This document shows positions 1 through 9,072 of a stretch of 64,000 nucleotides of DNA, piece by piece. The notes beneath the pieces were generated by a model. The model was given only the letters and a program-made list of their open reading frames with translations, did no database searches and was not told where the DNA came from. The position numbers and the translations under genes are program-made. The DNA is from Verrucomicrobiales bacterium. GTDB lineage: Bacteria; Verrucomicrobiota; Verrucomicrobiia; Verrucomicrobiales; DEV007. The DNA is taken from assembly GCA_016795505.1 (NCBI GenBank), contig JAEUHH010000029.1, positions 1 through 64,000 of the forward strand. Reading direction: 5' to 3'. Position 1 is the stretch's first letter. Each line of letters starts with the position of its first letter.

Positions 1-1
1 C

Positions 2-388
2 GTCTGGGATGAGCCGCTGCTGGCCCGCGCCGGTCGTGACCTCTTCGAGCGCGTGCTGCGCTACCTGATGGGTGGCGGCGTTGACAAGGAGGCCTTCCAC
101 CGTAGGTTAAATCTCGTTGTCGAGCCTGAAATCCGAAACGCCGCCATGACTCTCGCCGAACAGTTTATCCAGGAAGGTCATCACGAAGGCCTGCAAGAAG
201 GCCTCCAGAGTGGCATCGAAGCCGGCCACCGCGCTGATATTCTCGAAGCCCTCCAAATCCGATTCGGCGAGGTGCCAGACGGTCTGCGTGAGGTGGTGCA
301 GCAGGCCACGGGGGTGGATAGATTGCGCGCCCTGCATCGCTCTGCCATTCTCTCGGGATCGATTGAGGAGTTCGCGGCAACGATTTGA
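2..388 (+). CDS. Rpn-type PD-(D/E)XK nuclease/transposase family protein, C-terminal part
   Basis: The reading frame is open to the left edge, so the start and the nuclease core lie outside the window. The visible part ends in a Glu/Gly-rich segment (EGHHEGLQEGLQSGIEAG) followed by a helical tail with RFGEVPDGLREVV and a final ALHRSAILSGSIEEF. That tail design, a run of EG/QG repeats and then a RFG-x-P helical bundle, is typical of Rpn (YhgA-like) recombination-promoting nucleases and related putative transposases. No catalytic residue can be checked here. An internal ATG at position 53 exists but is unlikely to be the real start. Confidence 0.6.
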   Translation, partial: VWDEPLLARAGRDLFERVLRYLMGGGVDKEAFHRRLNLVVEPEIRNAAMTLAEQFIQEGHHEGLQEGLQSGIEAGHRADILEALQIRFGEVPDGLREVVQQATGVDRLRALHRSAILSGSIEEFAATI

Positions 389-418
389 AGCATGCGCGCT
401 CGGCGGTGCGCCTGCCAT

Positions 419-455
419 ACCCGGTTGACTCGGCGGACAGACCCGGTTGAGTCGG
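419..455 (+). repeat. Diverged 22-bp-phased repeat pair (locus 1)
   Basis: ACCCGGTTGACTCGG at 419-433 and ACCCGGTTGAGTCGG at 441-455 differ at one base and start exactly 22 bp apart. Against the unit seen elsewhere in the window (ACCCTGTTTGATCGG) they keep ACCC, GTT and TCGG (about 11 of 15 positions). The pair lies between the nuclease gene and the GNAT gene, and the second unit covers the possible TTG start at 447. Membership in the family is inferred from the shared 22-bp phase plus partial identity. Confidence 0.5.
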
Positions 456-458
456 AAT

Positions 459-899
459 ATGCTGAGTATTTCCCCCATCACCGCGGCTGATCTCGATCCC
501 TGGCTTGCTTTACGCGCTTTGCTTTGGCCGAATGATGGTCCGGATGCGCTTGCCGAAGACGCGGCACGCACCCTGGCGGACGCCCATCAGGCTGGCTTTC
601 TGGCTCGAGATGGCGAGGGTCGGCCGATCGGTTTTATCGAGGTCGCAATCTATCGGGATGTTCATTCTCAGAACCCGCGCGGGCACATCGAAGCGTGGTT
701 CGTCGTCCCCGATCGGCGCGGAGAGGGACTCGGAGCGGCCCTGCTGGCCCACGCCGAACAATGGTGCCTGCACCGGGCTATCACTCTGCTCACCTCTGAC
801 ACCCACGATGGCTATCCTCTCAGTCCGGTCGCGCACGAGGGTCGAGGATTTCGGAAACTCGCTGAATTGCAGATTTTCGTGAAGGAGCTTACAGGTTGA
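459..899 (+). CDS. GNAT family N-acetyltransferase, AAC(6')-like
   Basis: About 146 residues, the size of a single GNAT domain. The acetyl-CoA-binding motif is visible as VVPDRRGEGLGAALL (R/Q-x-x-G-x-G/A type), preceded by the beta strand HIEAWF. The N-terminal WLALRALLWP and the C-terminal SDTHDGYPLS...HEGRGFRKLAE resemble aminoglycoside 6'-N-acetyltransferases and their uncharacterised relatives. The substrate cannot be told from sequence. ATG 459 is preferred because it begins directly at the first beta strand; an in-frame TTG at 447 would add four residues and falls inside a repeat unit. Confidence 0.75.
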   Translation: MLSISPITAADLDPWLALRALLWPNDGPDALAEDAARTLADAHQAGFLARDGEGRPIGFIEVAIYRDVHSQNPRGHIEAWFVVPDRRGEGLGAALLAHAEQWCLHRAITLLTSDTHDGYPLSPVAHEGRGFRKLAELQIFVKELTG

Positions 900-938
900 G
901 GCTCCGATTCCGCCTCTTTTCCTATTTTCCTCACGCTC

Positions 939-2660
939 ATGTCCGACCGCGATCCTTCCACCCTCCGCTCTGCTCGCTGGTTCGCGCCGGACGACCAGCG
1001 TTCCTTCGGCCATCGTTCGCGATTGAAGCAGATGGGCTTCGACACGGAGGACTTCAAAGCGAAGCCGGTGATCGGCATCCTGAACACTTGGTCGGACCTG
1101 AACAATTGCCACACCCATTTTCGCGACCGCGCCCAGGAGGTGAAGCGGGGTGTGTGGCAGGCAGGGGGATTCCCTTTGGAGATCCCCATCATGACGCTCT
1201 CGGAGAGCTTCATGAAGCCCACCTCCATGTATTACCGCAATCTGGTGGCTCTGGAGGTGGAGGAAACCATGCGCTGCTATCCCCTCGACGCGGTGGTGCT
1301 GATGGGTGGCTGCGACAAGACAGTGCCCTCGCTGATCATGGGAGCGACTTCGGCGAATCTGCCATCCATCTTTCTACCCGCCGGCCCGATGCTGCGGGGC
1401 TGTTGGCGCGGCGAGGTGCTGGGATCGGGCACGGACATGTGGAAGTACTGGGCCGAGCGTCAGGCCGGCAATCTCTGCGGGGAGGCTTGGAATGAGTTGG
1501 AGGACGGCATCGCCCGATCTCCCGGCACCTGCATGACGATGGGCACGGCATCCACCATGGCTGCGGTCACGGAAGCGCTGGGCCTGTGCCTGCCTGGAGC
1601 CTCATCCATCCCGGCGGTGCACTCCACCCACGCCCGGATGGCGGCAGCGGTCGGCCGGCGCGTCGTCGATCTGGCCTGGGAACAGGTCAAAATCCGCGAA
1701 TTGCTGACGGAGGATGCCTTTCACAATGCCGTCGTCACCCAAATGGCCCTCGGCGGCTCGACCAATGCCATCGTGCATCTCATCGCCATGGCCGGCCGGG
1801 CGGGCGTCCGCCTCACACTCGATCGGTTTGACGAGATTTCCCAGCAAGTGCCGGTCATCGCAAACCTGCGGCCCTGTGGCGACCATCTGATGGACGATTT
1901 CTACGATGCGGGAGGCTTGCTCGCTCTGTTGAACCGCATTCCCGGCCATCTCCGGCTTGGCGCGCGCACCGTCTCGGGGAAAACCCTGGGAGAAACGATC
2001 GACGGAGCCGAAGTCTACAACGACGATGTCATCCGCACTCCCGACCGATCCGTCTCAAAGGCGGGCGGCACCTTCGTGCTGCGGGGCAACCTGGCGCCGA
2101 ACGGTGCGGTGATCAAACCGACCGCGGCCGAGCCACGACTGCTCCAGCACCGGGGACCAGCGGCGGTCTTTGCCAACTACGCCGACCTGAAGGCTCGAAT
2201 TGACGATCCCTCGCTGAGCCTGACTGCAGATCATGTAATCGTGCTGCAAAACGCCGGCCCGATCGGCGCGGGCATGCCGGAATGGGGCATGCTACCCATC
2301 CCGAAATACCTCCTCGCCCAGGGCGTGCGCGACATGGTGCGCCTCTCCGATGCCCGCATGAGCGGCACCAGCTACGGAGCCTGCGTACTGCACATCTCGC
2401 CCGAGTCGGCGGTGGGCGGCCCTCTGGCTTTGGTAAAAAGCGGTGATCTGATCACGCTCGACGTAGCCGGGCGCCGGCTGCATCTGGAGGTCGACGAGGC
2501 CGAATTGGAGGCCCGTCGCGCCGACTGGCGGGCGCCGGAGCCGAAATTTGCCCGCGGTTATGGCAAGCTCTATCTGGAGGAGATCACCCAGGCCGACGAA
2601 GGCTGCGACTTCCGCTTTCTTCACCACGGACCGGACGCGCCGGAGCCGGACATTTTCTGA
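939..2660 (+). CDS. IlvD/Edd family dehydratase, probably a sugar-acid (arabonate/xylonate type) dehydratase
   Basis: A 573-residue full-length IlvD/Edd protein. The three Fe-S cluster cysteines are visible as C57 (NNCH), C125 (GGCDKT) and C198 (GTCMTMGTAS); K127 in the second motif is the usual metal-associated lysine, and RMSGTSYG near residue 470 is the conserved C-terminal catalytic loop. The block FRDRAQEVKRGVWQAGG...PTSMYYRN is characteristic of the aldonic-acid dehydratase branch rather than of valine/isoleucine IlvD, so dehydration of a sugar acid to a 2-keto-3-deoxy acid is the likely reaction. The substrate is inferred and branched-chain synthesis is not excluded. The next gene starts immediately after the stop. 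Confidence 0.82.
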   Translation: MSDRDPSTLRSARWFAPDDQRSFGHRSRLKQMGFDTEDFKAKPVIGILNTWSDLNNCHTHFRDRAQEVKRGVWQAGGFPLEIPIMTLSESFMKPTSMYYRNLVALEVEETMRCYPLDAVVLMGGCDKTVPSLIMGATSANLPSIFLPAGPMLRGCWRGEVLGSGTDMWKYWAERQAGNLCGEAWNELEDGIARSPGTCMTMGTASTMAAVTEALGLCLPGASSIPAVHSTHARMAAAVGRRVVDLAWEQVKIRELLTEDAFHNAVVTQMALGGSTNAIVHLIAMAGRAGVRLTLDRFDEISQQVPVIANLRPCGDHLMDDFYDAGGLLALLNRIPGHLRLGARTVSGKTLGETIDGAEVYNDDVIRTPDRSVSKAGGTFVLRGNLAPNGAVIKPTAAEPRLLQHRGPAAVFANYADLKARIDDPSLSLTADHVIVLQNAGPIGAGMPEWGMLPIPKYLLAQGVRDMVRLSDARMSGTSYGACVLHISPESAVGGPLALVKSGDLITLDVAGRRLHLEVDEAELEARRADWRAPEPKFARGYGKLYLEEITQADEGCDFRFLHHGPDAPEPDIF

Positions 2661-3683
2661 ATGCCCGGACCCATGAGCGACCCCGCCCATCTTGGCGAAC
2701 GTGACGAAGCCATCAGCCGCCGTATCGACGATTGGCTGGCCACGCATACCTTCCGCCACGACGCATTTTCAGATACGGCGGCTCTGGCCGCCCTGAAGGC
2801 GGAGCAGAATCTGACCATCAGCCTGTGCATCCCCACGCTCAATGAAGAAGACACCGTCGGCACGGTGGTCTCGGTGTTGCGGGAGGCGCTCATCGATCGG
2901 GTGTCCCTGCTTGACGAGATCGTCGTCGTCGACTCCGGCTCAAGCGACCGAACCCGCGAGATCGCCGCCACCGCAGGGGCAGAAGTGATGCCTTCAGCGG
3001 ACATCCTGCCCAGCCAGGGCTATCGGCGAGGCAAGGGAGAAAATCTCTGGAAGGCGGTGCACCACCTGCGGGGGGATCTCATCTGCTATGTGGATGGCGA
3101 TATCGCCAACATCCATCCGCGCTTCGTCACCGGCCTGGTGGGCCCGCTGTTGCATGATCAATCCCTCCTCTACGCAAAGGCCTTCTACGAGCGCCCCATC
3201 GCCCACACGGGCGGACTTCATCCGTCGGGAGGCGGAAGGGTAACGGAAATCCTGATACGCCCCCTGTTTTCACTCTTTTTTCCCGAGTTGACCGCCTTGG
3301 TGCAGCCTCTGGCGGGGGAATATGCGGCCCGCCGCGAGGTGCTTGAACGGCTGGCGTTTCCCATCGGCTATGGGGTGGAAACAGCCCACCTGATCGATGT
3401 TTTCCGCACCTGGGGGCTGGATGCACTCTGCCAGACCGACATCGACCGGCGGATTCACCGCAATCAATCCACCCACGATCTCGGGCGCATGGCTTTCGGC
3501 ATTCTGCAGGCCTTCCTGCGTCGTCTTGACGGTGACGTACCGTCCGCGGCAAGCCACCTGCTGCGTCAGTTCACCACCGAGGGAGACTATTGCCGTCAGA
3601 CCATCGGTGAGATCATTGAAGAAGAACGACCGCCCCTGATCCAACTCGCCGAATATCTGGATAGACGACGGCTGTTCTCCTAA
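2661..3683 (+). CDS. gpgS: Glucosyl-3-phosphoglycerate synthase-like glycosyltransferase (GT81)
   Basis: A 340-residue GT-A fold enzyme. The nucleotide-binding start SLCIPTLNEEDTVG is at residues 54-67, VVVDSGSSDRT at 88-98 and the metal-binding DGD at 145-147 (YVDGDIANIHPRF). The downstream LAGEYAARREVLERLAFPIGYGVE and IDRRIHRNQ blocks are typical of GpgS, which transfers glucose from a nucleotide sugar to 3-phosphoglycerate in glucosylglycerate synthesis. It follows the dehydratase with no gap and precedes a second glycosyltransferase and a HAD phosphatase, consistent with a compatible-solute operon. Other GT2/GT81 acceptors remain possible. Confidence 0.75.
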   Translation: MPGPMSDPAHLGERDEAISRRIDDWLATHTFRHDAFSDTAALAALKAEQNLTISLCIPTLNEEDTVGTVVSVLREALIDRVSLLDEIVVVDSGSSDRTREIAATAGAEVMPSADILPSQGYRRGKGENLWKAVHHLRGDLICYVDGDIANIHPRFVTGLVGPLLHDQSLLYAKAFYERPIAHTGGLHPSGGGRVTEILIRPLFSLFFPELTALVQPLAGEYAARREVLERLAFPIGYGVETAHLIDVFRTWGLDALCQTDIDRRIHRNQSTHDLGRMAFGILQAFLRRLDGDVPSAASHLLRQFTTEGDYCRQTIGEIIEEERPPLIQLAEYLDRRRLFS

Positions 3684-3707
3684 TTGATCGGCTTTTCTTC
3701 TTCTCCC

Positions 3708-5153
3708 ATGCGGATTGCCCTCGTCCATTCCCACCTGCGACCCGGCGGCGTGACGCGCGTGATGGAACAGACCGTCCAAGCTTTGCGAAGGAGCAGACCG
3801 GGCGAACTGTCGATCGTCGTCCTGACCGGCGAGGCCGCTCCTACCGACTCACCTCTGATTGATTCCCATGCTGTCGTCGAGGGTTTGGGCTATCAGGATC
3901 ACTGCACCCCTGGGGCACCGGCGGAATTGGCAGCCTCCCTCACAGTCACGGCCGCCCGTTGTCTGGGTGGCAACCCGGATGTCTGGCACTTCCACAATCC
4001 GCTCCTTGGGAAGAATGTCGCCCTCCCCGGCGCCATCCGGCTCCTCGCCGGACAAGGAGAGAATCTGTTGATTCATCTTCATGATTTTGCTGAAGACGGA
4101 AGGCCGGATAACTATCGGCAACTCTTCAGTGCTCCTGGATTCCTGCAGACAGGCCTCTACCCTTCGGCCGGACAGGTTCACTATGCGGTCCTCACCCCCA
4201 GAGACGCAGCCATCCTGCGTCGTGGCGGCTTGCCGCCGGATCGACTTTGGATCCTCCCCAATCCAGTAGCCCCCCTTCCGTCCGATCCTGCCGGTAGCAA
4301 GCCGGAGTTTGCACTGGGACGGCGTTTCTTCCTTTATCCAACCCGCGGCATCCGCCGAAAGAACCTCGGTGAACTGCTGCTACTCGCCCAACTCACCCGG
4401 CAAACCCATGCCTGGGCCACCACCCTGAGCCCAGCCAATTCACGCTGGCAAGCCGGCCACGCGCAATGGAGAGCCGTGGCCCGCCGGCTTTCGCTACCGG
4501 TCGAGTTGGGGCTATCCGATCATCCCGCTCATTCGTTTGGCTCGCTGGTGTCCGCCGCAGACGGCATCGTGACGACCAGTGTGGCCGAAGGTTTCGGGCT
4601 GGCTTTTCTCGAACCGTGGCTGTCGGGAAAATCGGTCCACGGACGCCGCCTGCCGGAAATCACCGACTCATTCGAGAGCTTATCCTTCGATCACTTGTAT
4701 GACCGGCTCACGATCCCGGTGAAATGGATCGATTCGAACCGTCTCCACGAAAAACTCGACCACGCCCTGCGAGCCTCGCACTCCGCCTACGGCCGGGACC
4801 TGCCCGACGATGCCATCGAGCGCGCCTACATGGCCGCGGTCCGCTCGGGTCACGTGGACTTTGGCAGACTCGACGAAGAACTCCAGATCTCGGTGCTGGA
4901 GATGATCGACGCAGATGCTTCCAGGGCCGATTCGATCGCCCGGCCCGAATTTTCGCCACTACCGCCTGCACAGATCACCGCCCAAGCCGACCAGATCGCC
5001 AGGCAGTTTGCCCCGGGGACCTATGCCAGCCGCCTGCTTGCGGTCTATGACCGTCTCATCGCCACGCCCCCGACCGAAGTGTCCCAACTTGATGGCGAGG
5101 CCGTTCTCGACGCGTTTCTGGACGCCGGACGCTGCCATCTGCTCTGCCTGTGA
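3708..5153 (+). CDS. GT4-like glycosyltransferase
   Basis: About 481 residues with GT-B/GT4 traits: N-terminal RIALVHSHLRPGGVTRVM, the second-domain strand FFLYPTRGIRRKNLGELL, and the E-x7-E nucleotide-sugar motif in SVAEGFGLAFLEPWLSGK. ATG 3708 is preferred over an in-frame TTG at 3684 because it begins at the first beta strand. The gene sits between the GpgS-like synthase and the HAD phosphatase, so it may add a second sugar to glucosyl(phospho)glycerate, as in mannosylglucosylglycerate synthesis. That role is inference from context; acceptor and donor are not visible. Confidence 0.65.
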   Translation: MRIALVHSHLRPGGVTRVMEQTVQALRRSRPGELSIVVLTGEAAPTDSPLIDSHAVVEGLGYQDHCTPGAPAELAASLTVTAARCLGGNPDVWHFHNPLLGKNVALPGAIRLLAGQGENLLIHLHDFAEDGRPDNYRQLFSAPGFLQTGLYPSAGQVHYAVLTPRDAAILRRGGLPPDRLWILPNPVAPLPSDPAGSKPEFALGRRFFLYPTRGIRRKNLGELLLLAQLTRQTHAWATTLSPANSRWQAGHAQWRAVARRLSLPVELGLSDHPAHSFGSLVSAADGIVTTSVAEGFGLAFLEPWLSGKSVHGRRLPEITDSFESLSFDHLYDRLTIPVKWIDSNRLHEKLDHALRASHSAYGRDLPDDAIERAYMAAVRSGHVDFGRLDEELQISVLEMIDADASRADSIARPEFSPLPPAQITAQADQIARQFAPGTYASRLLAVYDRLIATPPTEVSQLDGEAVLDAFLDAGRCHLLCL

Positions 5154-6049
5154 GACTGATGACCGACCTGATCGACATCCTCCGCCAGCATGCCAGCCCG
5201 TTGGAGCCAATTCCCACCGGGATTGAGCCCCGCCTCGAACCATTGCCAGGAATCCGCGCCGTGATTTTTGACATTTATGGGACCCTATATCTATCCGGCG
5301 CGGGAGGGATCGACTCCAGCGTCTCGGACATGGAATGCCAAGCCCTCCTCAAAGCCGGTCATCTGGTGGGGCTGCGGTGGGAGACGGACGGAGCCAATGA
5401 CCTCCGCCTGTTCCATGATCTCATTCGGTCTCACCAGAACCGCCGCCGGGCCGATGGCATCGAATGGCCGGAGGTCGAGATCCGCGACGTCTGGCGGGAC
5501 TGGCTCCGCGTGATGCGTGAAAGCCTCCGGCTCACCTCCACATGTCCTGACGCCGATCTGACGGAAAAACTGTGCCTTCACTTTGAGGGCCTCGCCCACC
5601 CCGTCTGGCCCGCACCGGGAGCCGCTGAAGCCATCGCGAGCCTGAAAAAACGCGGAATGACGCTGGGCCTGGTCTCCAATGCCCAATTCTACACGCCACT
5701 CCTGTTTCCCGCCCTACTGGGAGCCGATTCGGTTTCACTGGGCTTTCGGGAAGATCTTACGATCTACTCCTACCGGCTTCGAGAAGCCAAGCCATCCCGC
5801 CGCCTTTACGAGTCCGCCGCGACCTCACTCAGACAGCTTGGCATTTTGCCGAAGGAAACACTCATGATTGGCAACGACCTGCGCAACGACATCGCTCCGG
5901 CCGCAGCCACGGGATTCCGCACCGCCCTGTTCGCCGGCGATGCGCGCTCCCTTCGCTGGCACCGCTACGATCCGGGAACAGAAACCATCCTCCCGGACCG
6001 CATTCTGACCGACTGGAGTCAGCTTTCCTTCCTTCTCCCGACCGAATGA
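5150..6049 (+). CDS. HAD family phosphatase/hydrolase
   Basis: A 299-residue HAD-superfamily protein. Motif I is FDIYGTL with the nucleophile Asp at residue 41; the second Asp of DxD is replaced by Tyr, as in the DxYGT subgroup. Motif II is LVSNAQ, motif III the Lys in REAKPSRRLYE and motif IV MIGNDLRNDIAPA. The GTG at 5150 overlaps the upstream stop (GTGA), suggesting translational coupling; ATG 5159 is an alternative start. After GpgS and a glycosyltransferase, the expected job is removal of the phosphate from a glycosyl-3-phosphoglycerate, which is inferred from gene order. It is convergent with the TldE gene eight bases away. Confidence 0.7.
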   Translation: MRLMTDLIDILRQHASPLEPIPTGIEPRLEPLPGIRAVIFDIYGTLYLSGAGGIDSSVSDMECQALLKAGHLVGLRWETDGANDLRLFHDLIRSHQNRRRADGIEWPEVEIRDVWRDWLRVMRESLRLTSTCPDADLTEKLCLHFEGLAHPVWPAPGAAEAIASLKKRGMTLGLVSNAQFYTPLLFPALLGADSVSLGFREDLTIYSYRLREAKPSRRLYESAATSLRQLGILPKETLMIGNDLRNDIAPAAATGFRTALFAGDARSLRWHRYDPGTETILPDRILTDWSQLSFLLPTE

Positions 6050-6057
6050 CAGCCCGA

Positions 6058-7392
6058 TCAACTCGCTTCCGAGACGGAGGAGAGATTGAAGTCGCGCACC
6101 ACCAGCGGTGGCACGTGGAAAGGCATGTCATTTTCACTGCCCAATACCCGCTCCGGAATGCCCGAAGCCATGATCTGCCGGAGAATATTGACCGGGGATT
6201 CATTGAACCGGAAATTCTTCACTGGCCCCACAACCTTTCCATCGCGGATGGCAAACGTCCCGTCCCGGGTGAGCCCGGTATATAGCAGCGTCTGCGGCTG
6301 CACCTGCCGCAGATACCAAAGCCGGGTGATCAGGACACCGTCGTCAACCTGACTGATGAGCTCATCCAACGTGGCGCCGTCTCCGGGCATGAGAACGTTT
6401 CCCGGCCCGGGTTGAACCGGAATCTTCTTCTCTCCGGCCCAAAAGCGCCCGACTTCGAGCGTCTTGAGCACGCCTTTCTCGATCCAAGCGGTGCGATTCA
6501 GCGGCAACCCGCCCGAGTGAGTGGCACAGGGCGCTTCCGGCGCGAGCGGATCGGAGACAAGTGTGGCCCGATCGCCAAACAGAGAGGCCCCGACGGGGTC
6601 TTTTCCCTCCCCGACGAGCCCGTTCAAAAAGCTGCGCCCCTCGTCGAAAGAGCGCCTGTCGAGATCCCAAATGAGCAGTGATATCAGATCACGAACTGCC
6701 GAGGCCTCCAATACCACGGTGGTGCGGCCCGGCGCCCGCTCGACCGCATTCCTCGAGGCCAGCGCCTTGCGGATGGCCCGCTCTCCGACGGGGGCGAGGT
6801 CAAGATCCCGTATGTCGGTAACCTGGGTGCTCGCCCAGCCAGAACCATTCCCCTCGCCGGTCCTCGCCGTCAGCGAAAAGCCGACCGAGGCGCTCCGCTG
6901 GTGAACGAAAAGGCCGCGACTGTTGGCAAGTGCCATGCCATAGACGAGCCTCTGGAGATATCCGGCACTGTCCACACCAGCGGCTCTCGCCTGTTCAATG
7001 ACGGGGCGGACGCGCTCAATCGCATCACCCGGTGCGGCATTGGCGGTCGCTTCCGACCAGTTGATCGGATCGGCATAGGTCGCCGGCTCCACCGGGGGCA
7101 TGGACTCAGGATCCTCCGGAGCGAGTCGCGCCATGGTCTGCACTTTCTCCACCATCGTCCGGAGAGCCTCGTCGCCGGTCTGATTGGTCGAGATGGAGGC
7201 GGATCGCTTTCCATAACTCACGGAAAGCCCCACGTCGATCCGTCGGCTCACGCTGTTCGAGGTGATGTCATTGTTGGCATACCGCAGATGCTGTTCCGAT
7301 CCCTCGGAAAGCCACACCTCGGCTGAGTCGGCCCGCACCAGGCCGAGAATGCGGTCGCACAATTCCCTGGCTTTGTCTTCGGTCAGGCCCAT
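6058..7392 (-). CDS. pmbA: TldE/PmbA-like subunit of TldD/TldE metallopeptidase
   Basis: A 444-residue TldD/PmbA family protein without the HExxxH zinc motif, as expected of the TldE (PmbA) partner. Known TldD/TldE heterodimers degrade or mature peptides, the zinc site being in TldD. Visible family features are the N-terminal LRYANNDITSNSVSRR region, the SGGLPLNRTAWIEKG loop and the C-terminal LYTGLTRDGTFAIRDGKVVGPVKNFRFNES-like end. ATG 7392 overlaps the end of the TldD gene (ATGGGCCTGA) and has a good ribosome-binding site (AAGGGAG) about 9 bases upstream; the ATG at 7422 would overlap TldD further. No export signal is seen, unlike its TldD partner. Confidence 0.85.
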   Translation of the reverse strand: MGLTEDKARELCDRILGLVRADSAEVWLSEGSEQHLRYANNDITSNSVSRRIDVGLSVSYGKRSASISTNQTGDEALRTMVEKVQTMARLAPEDPESMPPVEPATYADPINWSEATANAAPGDAIERVRPVIEQARAAGVDSAGYLQRLVYGMALANSRGLFVHQRSASVGFSLTARTGEGNGSGWASTQVTDIRDLDLAPVGERAIRKALASRNAVERAPGRTTVVLEASAVRDLISLLIWDLDRRSFDEGRSFLNGLVGEGKDPVGASLFGDRATLVSDPLAPEAPCATHSGGLPLNRTAWIEKGVLKTLEVGRFWAGEKKIPVQPGPGNVLMPGDGATLDELISQVDDGVLITRLWYLRQVQPQTLLYTGLTRDGTFAIRDGKVVGPVKNFRFNESPVNILRQIMASGIPERVLGSENDMPFHVPPLVVRDFNLSSVSEAS

Positions 7393-9017
7393 CGTCCCAG
7401 TCTCCCTTCGTTGCAGTTGCATGTGTTTTTGCCCACCGCGGCGATGTCTTTCCCGGCTTCGGCGGCGGTGTTCAGAATGTTGACGCGCCGAAACCGCGCC
7501 GGCACCGCCCCGTGCGAAACTGGAGCCACCTGCTGGGGCTGGCCCTTGCCACAGTTGAAGGCACCACCAAGCTCATAGGTCGGCGCTCCGCCGAGTCCAT
7601 CGCAGGCTTTCCAGAAATCGACCGAATTCCCCTGATAGGCCACATCCCGCAGCATGCCATCGAGCCGTCCCTCCCGGATACGATGAAAGACCTGTCCGGT
7701 GAACTGAAAATTGTAGCGCTGTTGATCGATGCTCCAACTGCCGTTCCCCTCGATGTAGATGCCATCCTCGACCCCCGCGATCAGGTCGGTCACCGTAACC
7801 GAAGGGTCCGTCCCCGGCTGGAGCGAGATGTTCGGCATCCGCTGGATCGGAAAGGCATCGAAACTGTCGGCGTAGGCGCACCCGTTGCTGCTTTCCCGAC
7901 CGATGAGGGCCGCCTGGCCGAGAGCCATCTGGAAGTTCCGGAAAACGCCCTTATCCACGATGGCAAACTCCCGTCCCTCCGTGGCGACCCCGTCATCATC
8001 GTAACCGATCGTTGAGAGGCCATTGTCGGCGGTGCGGTCGGCGCGGATGGTGACCAGTTCACTGCCGTATTGCAGAGAATCCAACTTGTCCGGTGTGCAA
8101 AAGGAAGTGCCGGCGAAATTCGCCTCATAGCCGAGGGCACGGTCCAACTCCGTGGGATGCCCGACCGTCTCGTGGATGGTGAGCCAGAGATTGCTGGGAG
8201 CGATCACCAGATCGAGCTTCCCCGGTCGCACCGACGGCGCGGCCATTTTTTCCCGGGCCTGCTCGACTGCCAGCGGGGCTTCGGCGATGAAGTCCCAATC
8301 CCGCAAATGCTCAAAGCCGGCCCCCCGCGGCGGAGCCAGACTGGACCGGCTGGCGAATTCGCCTTTTTTCTCATCGACCACGGTGACGCCAAAGCTGGGA
8401 AAGACACGCACCCGGGATTGCTCGATTCGACTACCAAAGGTATTGGCCAGCCATTTCCGCTCGCGGACCTGCGAAAAATGGGCGTTGCAGTAGTTGGCCC
8501 CCTTTGCCAGCGCGGCTCTATTGATGGCGAGCAGTCGTTCCACCTTTTCCTCGAGCGTCACCGTGAAGGGATCGATGCCGATAGCCTGCTCCCATCGGCC
8601 GGTGTGGGCTGGCAGCGTCTCGATCTCCACCGGCCGTTTTCGCCAACCGGCCTGAGCCCGCCCGATCGCAACCGCCGATTCGGCGAGACGTGACACGCCT
8701 TCTGGCGACAGATCGTCTCCCGCTGCAAAACCCCAAGCTCCATCGACAAGCACCCGCACCGAACAACCCAGCGACGAGTCGGCATCCACCCCCTGGACCA
8801 TTTCCTCCCGCACGAAGAGCGACTCGGAGTCGGTCTGCATGATGTGAAAGTCTGCGAAGGAAGCGCCCAGCGCCTTCGCCCGGGCCAACGCGGCATCGGC
8901 CAGATTCGGGAATCGCTCTCCAATCGTCGCCGCGGCGGCGGCGGTAACCTGCCAGCGGTCAGCCAACAGGGCGACACCTGCCGCGGATGTTCGTTTCAAC
9001 CAGTCTCTGCGATGCAT
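7383..9017 (-). CDS. tldD: TldD family metallopeptidase with Tat-type leader
   Basis: About 544 residues. The zinc motif HETVGHPTE places H282, E283 and H287 (numbered from ATG 9017), and a late Cys in GGAFNCGKG matches the C-terminal zinc ligand of TldD. The N-terminus MHRRDWLKRTSAAGVALLADRW has a twin-arginine motif and a hydrophobic stretch, which is why ATG 9017 is chosen over the longer frame starting at 9065. The leader suggests export or membrane attachment, whereas characterised TldD is cytoplasmic. It overlaps and is presumably co-translated with the TldE gene. Confidence 0.85.
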   Translation of the reverse strand: MHRRDWLKRTSAAGVALLADRWQVTAAAAATIGERFPNLADAALARAKALGASFADFHIMQTDSESLFVREEMVQGVDADSSLGCSVRVLVDGAWGFAAGDDLSPEGVSRLAESAVAIGRAQAGWRKRPVEIETLPAHTGRWEQAIGIDPFTVTLEEKVERLLAINRAALAKGANYCNAHFSQVRERKWLANTFGSRIEQSRVRVFPSFGVTVVDEKKGEFASRSSLAPPRGAGFEHLRDWDFIAEAPLAVEQAREKMAAPSVRPGKLDLVIAPSNLWLTIHETVGHPTELDRALGYEANFAGTSFCTPDKLDSLQYGSELVTIRADRTADNGLSTIGYDDDGVATEGREFAIVDKGVFRNFQMALGQAALIGRESSNGCAYADSFDAFPIQRMPNISLQPGTDPSVTVTDLIAGVEDGIYIEGNGSWSIDQQRYNFQFTGQVFHRIREGRLDGMLRDVAYQGNSVDFWKACDGLGGAPTYELGGAFNCGKGQPQQVAPVSHGAVPARFRRVNILNTAAEAGKDIAAVGKNTCNCNEGRLGRWA

Positions 9018-9072
9018 GGCGCAGACGTTACGCGGAGGAACGCCCGGCAGCAACTGGCTTCCCACGCCCCTG

